From contig CM055313.2 of the NCBI GenBank assembly GCA_029255685.2, positions 48,998,079 through 49,062,078 of the forward strand: a stretch of DNA of 64,000 nt. Direction: 5' to 3'. Below the pieces are notes generated by a model. The model did no database searches. It worked only from the letters and a program-made list of their open reading frames with translations, and was not told the origin of the DNA. Positions 1 through 9,416 of the stretch are shown in pieces (the first letter of the stretch is position 1; every line of letters begins with the position of its first letter). The position numbers and the translations under genes are program-made. The DNA is from Silene conica. Lineage: Eukaryota; Streptophyta; Magnoliopsida; Caryophyllales; Caryophyllaceae.

Positions 1-240
1 TCCCCATATTGCAAGGCAATTGGAGGGTATTTTCTAGCACACGCGGCATCGTCTCAATCAAAGTCTTGGGTGCAAGTTATAGGAGGGAATTTACTTTAAT
101 TCCTGTTCTTAGGCCATAAGCACAAAGGACCAAAGGTTGAATTTCTTTTCATGTTTTATTTATCTTATGACTATAATCTCAACTGTAATTTTCATTATAA
201 TCCTGCAAGTTTAGGGTGAATACATGCTATATTCCCCACA
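1..240 (+). repeat. 5' LTR of the copia element (3' terminal 240 bp)
   Basis: Position 1 corresponds to 7557 of the 3' LTR and position 240 to 7796, with no indels. It ends in CCCACA, immediately followed by the primer-binding site. The first roughly 750 bp of this LTR lie to the left of the window. Confidence 0.95.
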
Positions 241-242
241 AG

Positions 243-253
243 TGGTATCAGAG
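243..253 (+). other. Primer-binding site, initiator tRNA-Met
   Basis: TGGTATCAGAG lies two bases after the LTR end. This is the standard plant LTR-retrotransposon complement of the 3' end of initiator tRNA-Met, used to prime minus-strand cDNA. The next bases (AAAGG) deviate from the longer match seen at 25051. Confidence 0.9.
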
Positions 254-2114
254 AAAGGCCATGAAAATTTTACTTTTGTGATTTTCGTAAGTTTGAAAAC
301 CTGAAAAACCGTTTTCTGTCGCGGTGTCGGTCGACCGACCTCCTGTATCGGTCGGTCGACCACCTCCTGGCGGCGTCGGTCGATCGACCTCCTGTCTCGG
401 TCGGTCGACCACCCCCTGTTTTCTTTCTGTTTTTTTTTTTTTTAGAAAACAGTTTCCTTTTGTGAGTTTTTTCGATCTAGGTTTTCGATTCATGTTTACA
501 TATTGTTAATTAATCGATATTCTTGACAATATGTGAACCCTTGTTGATGTCAATTTTGATTCACTTGTTTTAATCAAAATTTAAAGGTAAAAACTTGTTT
601 TAATTTCAAAAGTGCAGCGTTTTGCGTTTTCTGAAATTCGTTTTTACTGTGTTTTGGTCGGTCGACCTAATTAATAGGTCGGTCGACCGTTCCTTCTGTT
701 GCAGAATTTTTCGGTTTTTGGCTGATGGTCGATCGACCACCAGGACTGGTCGGTCGACCAGCCCCCCTGTGACAGACTCGTTTTTTTTTATTTTTCGAAA
801 ATAACATGTTTTATTTTCACATGGCTTAAAATAATATACTATATACGGAAATAGTGTATTATTTTGTGAAACGGTTCACCCTCGTTTGATACATATTGTT
901 TTAAAACAGTTTAAAATAATGGATTATATGTTAATTGAAATTGGTGATTAAAACGGTATAGTCACTTAATTTTAATCTTAAAAGGTGGTTTGGTATAAAT
1001 TTATTCATCATAATAACAGTGTTATGTCATGTATAAATTGTTTTTAGTTGATGCATTTTATTTATCGTCTTGTGAATGCCTTGAATGCTTTCAATAACGT
1101 ATTTAATTTTTGCAATCGGTTGTAACTTAGTGTGGCCTTAGAAGATTGTGTTACCGTAATGATGGGACACGATCTTGCTTGTAATTTTGAGATCTTGAAT
1201 CTCCGTTTTGGGTTTTTGCCATGTAATTACTTTTGTATTTAAATTAGAATGTATCTAGGACTACTTTTGTAATTTAAATTAGTAATTTTGTGAAGACCAA
1301 AGACAAGACGGAGGCCGGATGCTCACTCCCGCTGCAAGGACCAAGATGGAACATCAAGACAAGCTTCTAGGGTCCAACAGTGGATTCCAAGTTGTTTTAT
1401 GTTTATTTTGGTAGGATAGGCCACACTAGGACTTTTATTTACGTTTATTGCATTTATCTTTACGCTTTCATCGATAATAGCTTGCATCATATTCCGCCTA
1501 AAAACCAAACCACCTATATCATGCCTGAAAACTGACTCATGTAGAGGTTACGCGTTAGTTTTCTGTGACAATACAGATGTCACATGTCAATTTAAAAGCC
1601 ATCACTTTATTTAATTCATTCACGCAAATGCTAGTTTTTAGTTCACTTAAATATGGATAAATAAGAGTTGATGGGGTCTTCCTCGTATAACCAAAAATTG
1701 AGATTAGTCTTTATAAATCAGCCTCCCATGAATCCCTTCTTCGTCGGTAGGCATAATATGACCCCTTCTACGTCGGGTAAGTGGGAACAGATGATTTATA
1801 ATATCTCAACATCATGGTCACTCGATAATATTCCAGTGACTGAGATGGACTAATAGATAGATATACGGAAATCTATCGACCAAGAGTTCCAACGATTGGA
1901 ATTAGCCAAACTGTGGGCTTATCAATATACGGAAATTGAGTCTTGGGATCGTTTATATAATTCTTGAGGGAGATCAATTATATAAATGCATGAGTCTACG
2001 AGTTTAAATTCAATTTAATATAGACTTAAATCACAACAATAAGTTGCTTATATGGTTTTGTTTTATCTTCTTTTCAGTGTAGAACACGTTCATTAAAACT
2101 GCTGTAAAACTAAA
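254..2114 (+). other. Long untranslated leader of the copia element, with palindromic GTCGACC clusters
   Basis: About 1.86 kb separate the PBS from the gag start. No credible ORF is present; short frames at 248-509 and 622-804 are by-products of the palindromes. At 325-413, 657-690 and 727-762 there are repeated self-complementary GGTCGGTCGACC / GGTCGACCGACC motifs, GC-rich against an AT-rich background. The rest is AT-rich. Several short stretches containing 'atacggaaat' recur (844, 1864, 1928). Confidence 0.7.
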
Positions 2115-5100
2115 ATGGCTGGTGAAGACCCAATGCCAAGTGCCAAGCTAGCACGTGAATCCTGGCTAAAAGCCTTCATGGACTCCATGAATCAGTCAAC
2201 TAGACTGAGGAATGATGGGTCAAACTTCTCTGACTGGGAGGCAGCACTACGGAATGCTGCCATTGCTGACGGAAAGCTCAAGTTCTTAACTGAGCCCATT
2301 CCGCCACACCCAGGAACTGGAGCTAGAGCCAACGAAATTCGCGCTCATAGCGATTTCGTTATGGAAGCGGGTGCGATAAAGAACGTACTCATCTATGCAA
2401 TGGAATCCAATTTGCAAAGACGCTTCATAACCCATGGTGCAAACAAGATTTTCACCACGCTCACTAACGAATTCTCCAAGGCTCCGAGAATCGTTTCTTA
2501 TGAGCATACCTGTCGCTTCTTTGAGGCGAAACTCCAGAAGGGCCAAGCTGTTAGCCCACATATTCTCAACATGAGTGAGAATATCGAGAAACTGGAGTCC
2601 CTAAACTGCAAGATCAGTGAGAACATCATCGTTGATCGCATGCTTCATTCGCTTCATGATGGGTTCGCCCTCTTTAGGGCCAACTACTACATGAACGACA
2701 TGAAGAAGACTCCCCATGAGCTCCACTCCCTTCTCGTACAGACTGAGAAGGATCTAAAGTTGAGTGGGAGTCTGAAGCAGGATGTTCTCATGATCTCCAG
2801 TAAGGGAAAAGGTAAAGGGAAGGCTAAAGCTCAGGGCGACCTAGCAGTAGGTAAGCCCAGGTTCAAGAAACCAGGATTTGCTAAGAGTGGGCCAGGTGAG
2901 TCGAGTAACTCACAAGGCAAGACAAAGAGAAAGGATACAAGCATGGAATGTCACCATTGCCACAAGACTGGGCATTGGAGGCGCTCATGCCCCGTGTATC
3001 GCGAGGACATTAAGGCAGGCCGTGTTACTCCTGTTGGTATGTCTTCTTCTTCTTTTATTCACATGATTGAGATTAACCATGCAAGTTGCGGAACTTGGGT
3101 ACTTGATACTGGTTGTGGTTCTCATCTATGTAATCATGTGCAGGGCCTCCGAAACCAAGAACCCCTAACCAAGGGTGAGGTGGACCTGCGTGTCGGGAAT
3201 GGAGCACATGTGGCTGCAGTCTCGAAGGGAACATACGTAATCCAGCTTCCAAGTGGATTCGAGTTATTTTTATATAACTGTTATTATGTTCCTAGTTTAT
3301 CCAAAAACTTTATTTCAGTTTCTGCACTTGACAAACTTGGTTTTTCATTTGTAATAGAGAATAATAGCTGTATTTTCTCCTTACACAATATGATTTATGG
3401 CAAGGCAGTTTCCATGAATGGAATTTATGTTTTAGATCAAACTACCGAGATATTACATGTGAATAATAAAAGAATAAAGGTAGGTGACAAAGATCAAACT
3501 TACCTATGGCATTGTCGTATGGGACACATAAATGAGAAACGCGTAAAACAGCTCATACAGAATGGAGCTATTTCGCCCTTTGATTTCGAATCATATGGCA
3601 CGTGTGAATCATGTCTCATCGGCAAAATGACTCGTATTTCCTTCAAAGGTGTTGGAATGCGCGCTGCCGACCTATTAGGACTCATACATACGGACGTATG
3701 TGGCCCTATGTCGATCAACGCACGAGAAGGCTATAGGTATTTCATCACTTTCACGGATGATTTGAGTAGATATGGCTATGTCTACTTGATGAAACATAAA
3801 AGTGAATCCTTTGACAAGTTCAAAGAATACCAGAATCGGGTACAGAACCAGCTGGGTAGAAAGATTAAAGCACTACGCTCGGATCGTGGTGGTTTGTATC
3901 TTTCACGCGAGTTTGATCAACACCTAAAAGACTGTGGGATCGTGCTACAGTTGACTCCACCTGGAACACCACAATTAAATGGTGTGTCCGAACGGAGAAA
4001 TCGAACTTTACTTGATATGGTTCGATCCATGATGAGTCACACCGTTGTGCCTGATTCATTGTGGGGCTATGCTCTTTTGTCGGCCGCTCTAATACTTAAC
4101 CGAAGTCCGTCTAAAGCTGTTGACAAGACTCCATTCGAGTTATGGAAGGGAACGGTCCCCAACTTGTCCTTTATTCGGGTTTGGGGCTGCGAGGCTTATG
4201 TCAAGTGGAGACACGAGGATAAGCTTGGCCCGCGATCGGTCAAGACATACTTTATAGGCTATCCAAAGGGAACTTTTGGTCATTACTTCTACTCGCCTAC
4301 CGAACAACGTGTTTTTGTTGCGGCTAGTGCGACGTTCTTAGAGAAAGAATTTCTCGAGAACAAGTCGAGTAATAGAACCTTCGAGTTATCGGAGGTTCAA
4401 GAACCAACTACCGAGCAACCATTGGAGGAAACAGTACCTTCAACCGAGGCTGCGGTAGATATCCCTGAGGAACCTAGGAGGTCAGGAAGAGTCTCTATTC
4501 CACCGGACAGATACATTGGTATGGTCGAGGAACACGATACAGATGACGTCTTACTCCTAGAGGGTAATGAACCCACAACCTATAAAGGTGCCATGACCAG
4601 TTCTGACTCAAAGCTATGGCTAGAAGCCATGCAATCCGAGATGGACTCCATGTATGAGAACAACGTGTGGGATCTTGTGGACCTACCTGCAAAGGTACGT
4701 CCCCTTCAATGCAAATGGCTTTACAAGATAAAGCATGCCGTGGAAGGACAACAAGATATCCACAAGGCTAGACTAGTTGCTAAAGGTTTCACTCAAGTGC
4801 CAGGCTTGCACTATGATGAGATCTTTGCACCCGTAGTCATGCTACGTTCCATTCGGATTATCTTAGCGATCGCCGCATTTCATGACTATGAAATATGGCA
4901 AATGGACGTTAAAACCGCCTTCTTAAACGGTTATTTGGAGGAAGAGTTGTACATGGTACAACCCGAGGGTTTTATTGATCCAGAACATCCTAAGAAAGTT
5001 TGCAAGCTTAAGCGTTCCATCTATGGACTTAAGCAAGCATCGCGGAGTTGGAATCATCGCTTCGACCAAGTGATAAAAGAGAATGGGTTCATTCGATCAG

Positions 5101-5813
5101 TCGAGGAACCATGTCTCTCTATCAAGTCGAGTGGGAGCAAGATTGTATTCCTAGTACTGTATGTCGATGACATACTCTTGATTGGGAATGACATACCTCT
5201 CTTATCTTCGGTTAAAGCATGGTTGAAAAACCATTTCCAGATGAAAGATCTGGGAGAGGCACAAAGAATTTTGGGCATCCGTATCTACAGGGATAGATCA
5301 CGACGGATGTTGTCTCTCAGTCAGGAGTCTTATATAGATAAGATTCTAGAGAGATTCAGTATGACGAACTCCAAGAAAGGGTTCCTTCCTATGACTCCTG
5401 GGCTTCACTTGAGCAAGACTCAAGAAGCTAAGTCAGTGGAAGAGAAAGAGCGCATGAGTCGGATTCCTTATGCTTCGGCAATAGGATCGATCATGTATGC
5501 CATGATATGCACACGTCCTGACGTTGCATATGCATTGAGTATGACAAGTCGATTCCAAGCTCATCCAGGTGAACCACACTGGATGGCCGTAAAAAACATT
5601 CTTAAGTACCTACGGAGGACTAAAGATTGGGGATTGACTTATGGAGGCGACTCAACGCTCTGCGCCACGGGTTACGCAGATGCTAGCTTCCAAACAGATC
5701 GAGATGACTCGAAATCTCAGTCTGGATTTGTCTTTACTCTTAATGGCGCTGCTGTCAGCTGGAAAAGTTCTAAACAGAATGTTACAGCAGATTCTACGAC
5801 TGAGTCCGCGTAA
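2115..5813 (+). CDS. Copia gag-pol polyprotein, truncated in RNase H
   Basis: This 1232-residue polyprotein runs in one frame. Gag occupies about residues 1-270, with a CCHC knuckle C279/C282/H287/C292. The protease motif is DTG at 331-333. The GAG-pre-integrase HHCC residues are H466, H471, C497 and C500. Integrase residues D527, D590 and E626 have the D-35-E spacing. RT has D931 in QMDVKTAFLNG and YVDD at 1016-1019. RNase H begins at D1189 and stops after ADSTTE (E1230) at TAA 5811-5813. Copia RNase H normally continues about 90-100 residues further with another catalytic Asp, so this domain is incomplete. The ATG at 2115 is chosen because the gag N-terminus aligns with that of the related gag at 27493. 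The protein would form virus-like particles and copy and insert the element. Confidence 0.93.
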   Translation: MAGEDPMPSAKLARESWLKAFMDSMNQSTRLRNDGSNFSDWEAALRNAAIADGKLKFLTEPIPPHPGTGARANEIRAHSDFVMEAGAIKNVLIYAMESNLQRRFITHGANKIFTTLTNEFSKAPRIVSYEHTCRFFEAKLQKGQAVSPHILNMSENIEKLESLNCKISENIIVDRMLHSLHDGFALFRANYYMNDMKKTPHELHSLLVQTEKDLKLSGSLKQDVLMISSKGKGKGKAKAQGDLAVGKPRFKKPGFAKSGPGESSNSQGKTKRKDTSMECHHCHKTGHWRRSCPVYREDIKAGRVTPVGMSSSSFIHMIEINHASCGTWVLDTGCGSHLCNHVQGLRNQEPLTKGEVDLRVGNGAHVAAVSKGTYVIQLPSGFELFLYNCYYVPSLSKNFISVSALDKLGFSFVIENNSCIFSLHNMIYGKAVSMNGIYVLDQTTEILHVNNKRIKVGDKDQTYLWHCRMGHINEKRVKQLIQNGAISPFDFESYGTCESCLIGKMTRISFKGVGMRAADLLGLIHTDVCGPMSINAREGYRYFITFTDDLSRYGYVYLMKHKSESFDKFKEYQNRVQNQLGRKIKALRSDRGGLYLSREFDQHLKDCGIVLQLTPPGTPQLNGVSERRNRTLLDMVRSMMSHTVVPDSLWGYALLSAALILNRSPSKAVDKTPFELWKGTVPNLSFIRVWGCEAYVKWRHEDKLGPRSVKTYFIGYPKGTFGHYFYSPTEQRVFVAASATFLEKEFLENKSSNRTFELSEVQEPTTEQPLEETVPSTEAAVDIPEEPRRSGRVSIPPDRYIGMVEEHDTDDVLLLEGNEPTTYKGAMTSSDSKLWLEAMQSEMDSMYENNVWDLVDLPAKVRPLQCKWLYKIKHAVEGQQDIHKARLVAKGFTQVPGLHYDEIFAPVVMLRSIRIILAIAAFHDYEIWQMDVKTAFLNGYLEEELYMVQPEGFIDPEHPKKVCKLKRSIYGLKQASRSWNHRFDQVIKENGFIRSVEEPCLSIKSSGSKIVFLVLYVDDILLIGNDIPLLSSVKAWLKNHFQMKDLGEAQRILGIRIYRDRSRRMLSLSQESYIDKILERFSMTNSKKGFLPMTPGLHLSKTQEAKSVEEKERMSRIPYASAIGSIMYAMICTRPDVAYALSMTSRFQAHPGEPHWMAVKNILKYLRRTKDWGLTYGGDSTLCATGYADASFQTDRDDSKSQSGFVFTLNGAAVSWKSSKQNVTADSTTESA

Positions 5814-5942
5814 AAGAAGATATTTATTGATAAGATCGCTATGGATGACAACATAGCTGATCCTCTCACAAAAGCATTACCACGTGATAAGCATGAAGGG
5901 CACATTCATTCCATGGGAATTGGATGTGTTTCTAAGTTGTAG
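5814..5942 (+). pseudogene. C-terminal tail of copia pol, same frame, beyond the stop
   Basis: Directly after the TAA the same frame stays open for 42 codons and ends at TAG 5940-5942. It contains the conserved copia C-terminal motif NIADPLTKALPRDKHEGH. The piece that should lie between STTE (before the stop) and this tail is absent. An internal deletion therefore removed the middle of RNase H, and a stop codon lies at the junction. Readthrough would give a fused but still deleted RNase H. Confidence 0.85.
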
Positions 5943-6804
5943 TACTCTTTTATGAATTCATGTAATAATTCATTTTCTCGTGTACTCTATTCAACCTTAT
6001 TGTTATGATATAAAATGTTTTGTTTCTCATGTGGAATTGTACGCCAATTTTGAACACCACAAAGTGAACTGATTAACATTACATCGTTTTGGTCCTTGAT
6101 TACCCACTTGAGCTGATAACTCAGGTAATCATTTTGTGACGTTGGTTGATGGTGGGTTCAACGAGCCATAAGTCACGTGGATGACTGACCAATCACAAAG
6201 GCGAGTTATACGGATATCTCGTAGGACACCCCGTGACATCGTTATGGAGTCCTAAATGTTTTATAACATTGGGTGCCAGGTCGTGGATAGGACCTCCATA
6301 GTGTTCCTTAGAGTCGAGTCTTTTGACTTTCAACTGTTTCTTGAGATTAAGACAGATTTTGGGTAACTTTGGTTTCTTTCCCACGGTCACCGTAACAGGG
6401 GCCAAGAGGATTTTTTCTGGGTTATTTCATGCTGGGCGATATCGGCAGGATTCGAGTTGAGGGAAATATCCAAACCCTTATCAGGATTTTATCATTTCTC
6501 AGGGCCACTCGAGGAGTAGTAACTGAAATGCATGGCCATGCTCGAATACAGATTCGTTTTATCAGTTAAGTTACTCTCTAGTCGGGGAAACCACTCTTGA
6601 TACAGATCGCTTGTGAGATACGACCTTTGCGAATGCGGATTTGCAAATTGTCTTACATTGAGTGGGAGAAATTTTAAAAGGATATGAGATTCGGTTATCG
6701 CACCTACACTTGTACGGACAAGTGGGAGTTTGTTGGAGGTTGTGTCCTCCACATGTAGTGTGATAACGTCATTGAACATACCCTTGTACGGACAAGTGGG
6801 AGAT
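5943..6804 (+). other. 3' noncoding region and polypurine tract of the copia element
   Basis: No ORF of note. The polypurine tract AAGTGGGAGA (6794-6803) directly precedes the 3' LTR and would prime plus-strand DNA. A near-copy of the block, TGTACGGACAAGTGGGAG followed by TTTGTTGG, lies at about 6711-6735, upstream of the functional copy at about 6785-6810, so the PPT/LTR-start motif is duplicated. Confidence 0.75.
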
Positions 6805-7796
6805 TGTTGGGGCTGGTGTCCTTGACAATTAAGTACAATGACTTATTAAATCTCTTTAAGGATCACAAGGGCATACTTTTGTATTATTACCAGTTGATCC
6901 ACGTTTATCAATAACGGTTGGCATGCTAGATAAGTTTGACGTTATTGTCATACGGATGGCGGTGATCAACTGGTCCCTATACGTCACACCTATAGGACAC
7001 GATTGAGAGATGTGAAGGTATGAAAATACAGTCACATTTATGCCGAATATGACTAAACAGTTAGTCAGAGGTAATTGACTAATAAATTAGTCAATAAGAT
7101 GTTGAGATTATTATTTAATACGGATTAAATAATTTTAGCTAATACGAATTACATGATTAATTCGTAAATTAAATATAAACAGTTATATTTAATTAAATAT
7201 AGTATTCGCGAATTAATATAAACAGTTATATTAATTTAGGTAATTATACAATATCGTATTTTATCAGACCGTTATTAATATATCGACTATATTAATATCT
7301 GATAACATGTTGCGATTTATAATTAAATCCCGCAAATAATATTTAGCAAAACGGGTCGAATCACGCAAAGGAGTAAGGTAAGAGTGGACAAAGCCCACTC
7401 CTACCCTACCCAATTCGGCCGACCATATGGTACTACATAAGGAGAGTTTTTCTCCTTATGTCAGTTACTGGTTGAATCACAATCTCAAGAATTAGGGTTT
7501 TGAGAACACCTTTTTCCCAAAACTCAGATCTCACATCTAAAACCTCACAAAAGCTCTCCCCATATTGCAAGGCAATTGGAGGGTATTTTCTAGCACACGC
7601 GGCATCGTCTTAATCAAAGTCTTGGGTGCAAGTTATAGGAGGAAATTTACTTTAATTCCTGTTCTTAGGCCATAAGCACAAAGGACCAAAGGTTGAATTT
7701 CTTTTCATGTTTTATTTATCTTATGACTATAATCTCAACTGTAATTTTCATTATAATCCTGCAAGTTTAGGGTGAATACATGCTATATTCCCCACA
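6805..7796 (+). repeat. 3' LTR of the copia element (992 bp)
   Basis: It starts TGTTGGGGC just after the polypurine tract and ends CCCACA, giving TG..CA ends. It contains the segment CACACCTATAGGACA, also present in the LTRs of the gag-only copia family at 23806, so the two LTR families are distantly related. It is very AT-rich at 7080-7330. Confidence 0.95.
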
Positions 7797-7895
7797 ATAA
7801 CAACATGTGAAGTATAAACAACTCATCATCTGATCTCTTACTATCATGCGAATACCATGCACGGCTCTCAACTAACTTCATAAACAAATAGGAGG

Positions 7896-7934
7896 GAGAG
7901 CCGGTTTCCCTACTGGTTACCCAGTCGGGGGGTC
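7896..7934. repeat. Array-bracketing motif, left copy
   Basis: The motif begins GAGAGCCGGTTTCCCT and ends CGGGGGGTCT. A second copy lies at 8822-8862 on the other side of the hairpin array. Equivalent pairs bracket the array in every gypsy-like LTR, for example about 36093-36133 and 37068-37108 in reverse orientation. Function unknown. Confidence 0.8.
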
Positions 7935-8076
7935 TATCAATCCAATTATTTATGAAACCGAACTAAGAGTCATCCAATGCCTTGGATGATTTAACCACAA
8001 CTCATATAACAACAATAGCATACTATGCATATCTGTCACTGTACCATTATCAAGGCAAGCAGATATAAAACAGCAA

Positions 8077-8729
8077 GTACAAAGGTTCAGAGGCGACATC
8101 TTAACGCATAACCTAGGTACTAAATAATTCAGCAAGTATAAAGGTTCAGAGGCGACATCTTAACGCATAACCTAAATACCAAGTTCACAATATCAAGCAA
8201 GGACTCAGAGGCGAAAACTCAACGCATGGACCGGCTATCACTGAACATTAGACTCAGAGGCGAAAACTCAACGCATGGACTAACATTCAATTCACTATCA
8301 CAAGTAAGGAACTCAGAGGCGAAAACTCAACGCATGTTCCCCTACCACATTACAAGATACTAGACTCAGATGCGAAAACTCAACGCATGTTCTAGCACCA
8401 AACACCTGCACTCCGGGTAAGGTATGACAACCTGACTGCCCCGTCGTGCAGTTGCTCTACTCGTCAGACTCAGAGGCGAAAACTCAACGCATGTTCTGAC
8501 GCGATCACACATACATGTCTGGACTCAGAGGCGAAAACTCAACGCATGTCCCAGACACGACAAACAAACATGTATGGAACTCAGAGGCGAAAACTCAACG
8601 CATGGCTCCATACACGACAAACAAACACATATAGGGCTCAGAGGCGAAAACTTAACGCATAACCCTATACATGACAAACAACCTACGTATTAAGTTCAGA
8701 GGCGACATCTTAACGCATAACTTAATACG
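8077..8729. repeat. Array of about 11 hairpins with constant loops and variable arms (copy 1)
   Basis: Each unit has a loop resembling TCAGAGGCG..CTCAACGCAT, or the TCAGAGGCGACATCTTAACG variant, flanked by arms that pair. Examples: CGTATTAAGTT (8686-8696) with AACTTAATACG (8719-8729); TGTATGGA (8571-8578) with TCCATACA (8607-8614); TGTCTGG (8516-8522) with CCAGACA (8551-8557); CGTCAGA (8462-8468) with TCTGACG (8495-8501); TATAGGG (8630-8636) with CCCTATA (8663-8669). Arm sequences are unrelated between units. One unit (around 8200-8233) shows only weak pairing. Confidence 0.9.
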
Positions 8730-8821
8730 CATCAAAACAATATCAAAGTCTAAGAACTAATCTATAGTTCTACCTTTAACTTCTAATCAACACTTAATTG
8801 ACCCCGAGAACAAGGATGAGG

Positions 8822-8862
8822 GAGAGCCGGTTTCCCTTTCGGTTGCCCGACCGGGGGGTCTC
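8822..8862. repeat. Array-bracketing motif, right copy
   Basis: Direct-repeat partner of 7896-7934, with small differences in the middle (CTTTCGGTTGCCCGACC against CTACTGGTTACCCAGTC). Confidence 0.8.
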
Positions 8863-9016
8863 TATCCTCACTCTATTCCCGAACCCAATATAATGTTGCC
8901 CATCCTCCGGGGACCTCAAATACATGTCAAAGGTACACAAAACAAGTTTCAAGTAAAACCGATTAACCGTTTGAAAGTTACGCACAATTTACAAAAACCT
9001 CAAAATAGCCTACAGG

Positions 9017-9416
9017 GGTCCCCAGCCGGTCGGTAGGCAGCCGGTCGGCCGGCTGGTGACCTCTCAGCCTTCCTTCTTTCTTTTCCAAAACGAAACAACA
9101 CAAAGGCCTCCCAGCCGGTCGGCAGGCAGCCGGTCGGCCGGCTGGGAACCCATTTCCCTTGCCTTCACTAATTCGTAAACCAACCCACATGCACTCCCAG
9201 CCGGCTGGCAGGCGGCCGGTCTGCCGGCTGGGCTCCCTTTCTTTCCTAAGTTCGCGCAAAACGACACAAACACATCATAAGTGACCACCAGCCGGTCGGC
9301 AGGCAGCCGGTCGGCCGGCTGGCAGTCCCAAGCCAAGTTTCTACGAAATACAAAAAATACCAAGACACGCTCCCAGCCGGTCGACCGGCGGCCGGTCGGT
9401 CGACCGGCTCAGAGAG
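9017..9416. repeat. GC-rich CCGG palindrome array, five units (copy 1)
   Basis: Five units of the form CCAGCCGG...CCGGCTGG are spaced about 80-95 bp apart. Flanking arms extend the pairing differently in each unit, for example GGTC/GACC at the first and GCTC/GAGC at the last, whose core carries GGTCGACCGG. The arginine/glycine/proline-rich frames read here on both strands are artefacts of the repeat. Confidence 0.9.

Larger units (their letters stand above)
1..7796 (+). mobile_element. Ty1/copia LTR retrotransposon, left end outside the window
   Basis: The element reads 5' LTR (partial), PBS, long leader, gag-pol, 3' region, polypurine tract, 3' LTR. Domain order gag, protease, integrase, RT, RNase H is diagnostic of Ty1/copia. 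The 240 bp of 5' LTR present align without gaps to 7557-7796 and differ at only two positions that I see, so the insertion is recent. The right end (..CCCACA) abuts sequence homologous to 15140 onward, showing that it landed inside a gypsy-like LTR. The target-site duplication cannot be checked because the left end is missing. Pol is damaged in RNase H, so autonomous activity is doubtful. I do not assign a lineage within copia. Confidence 0.95.

Noticed and set aside
8077-8729. CRISPR-like array of regularly spaced repeats
   Set aside because: The DNA is clearly plant nuclear. Spacing is irregular, the 'spacers' include arms that pair around each repeat, and the array sits inside an LTR.
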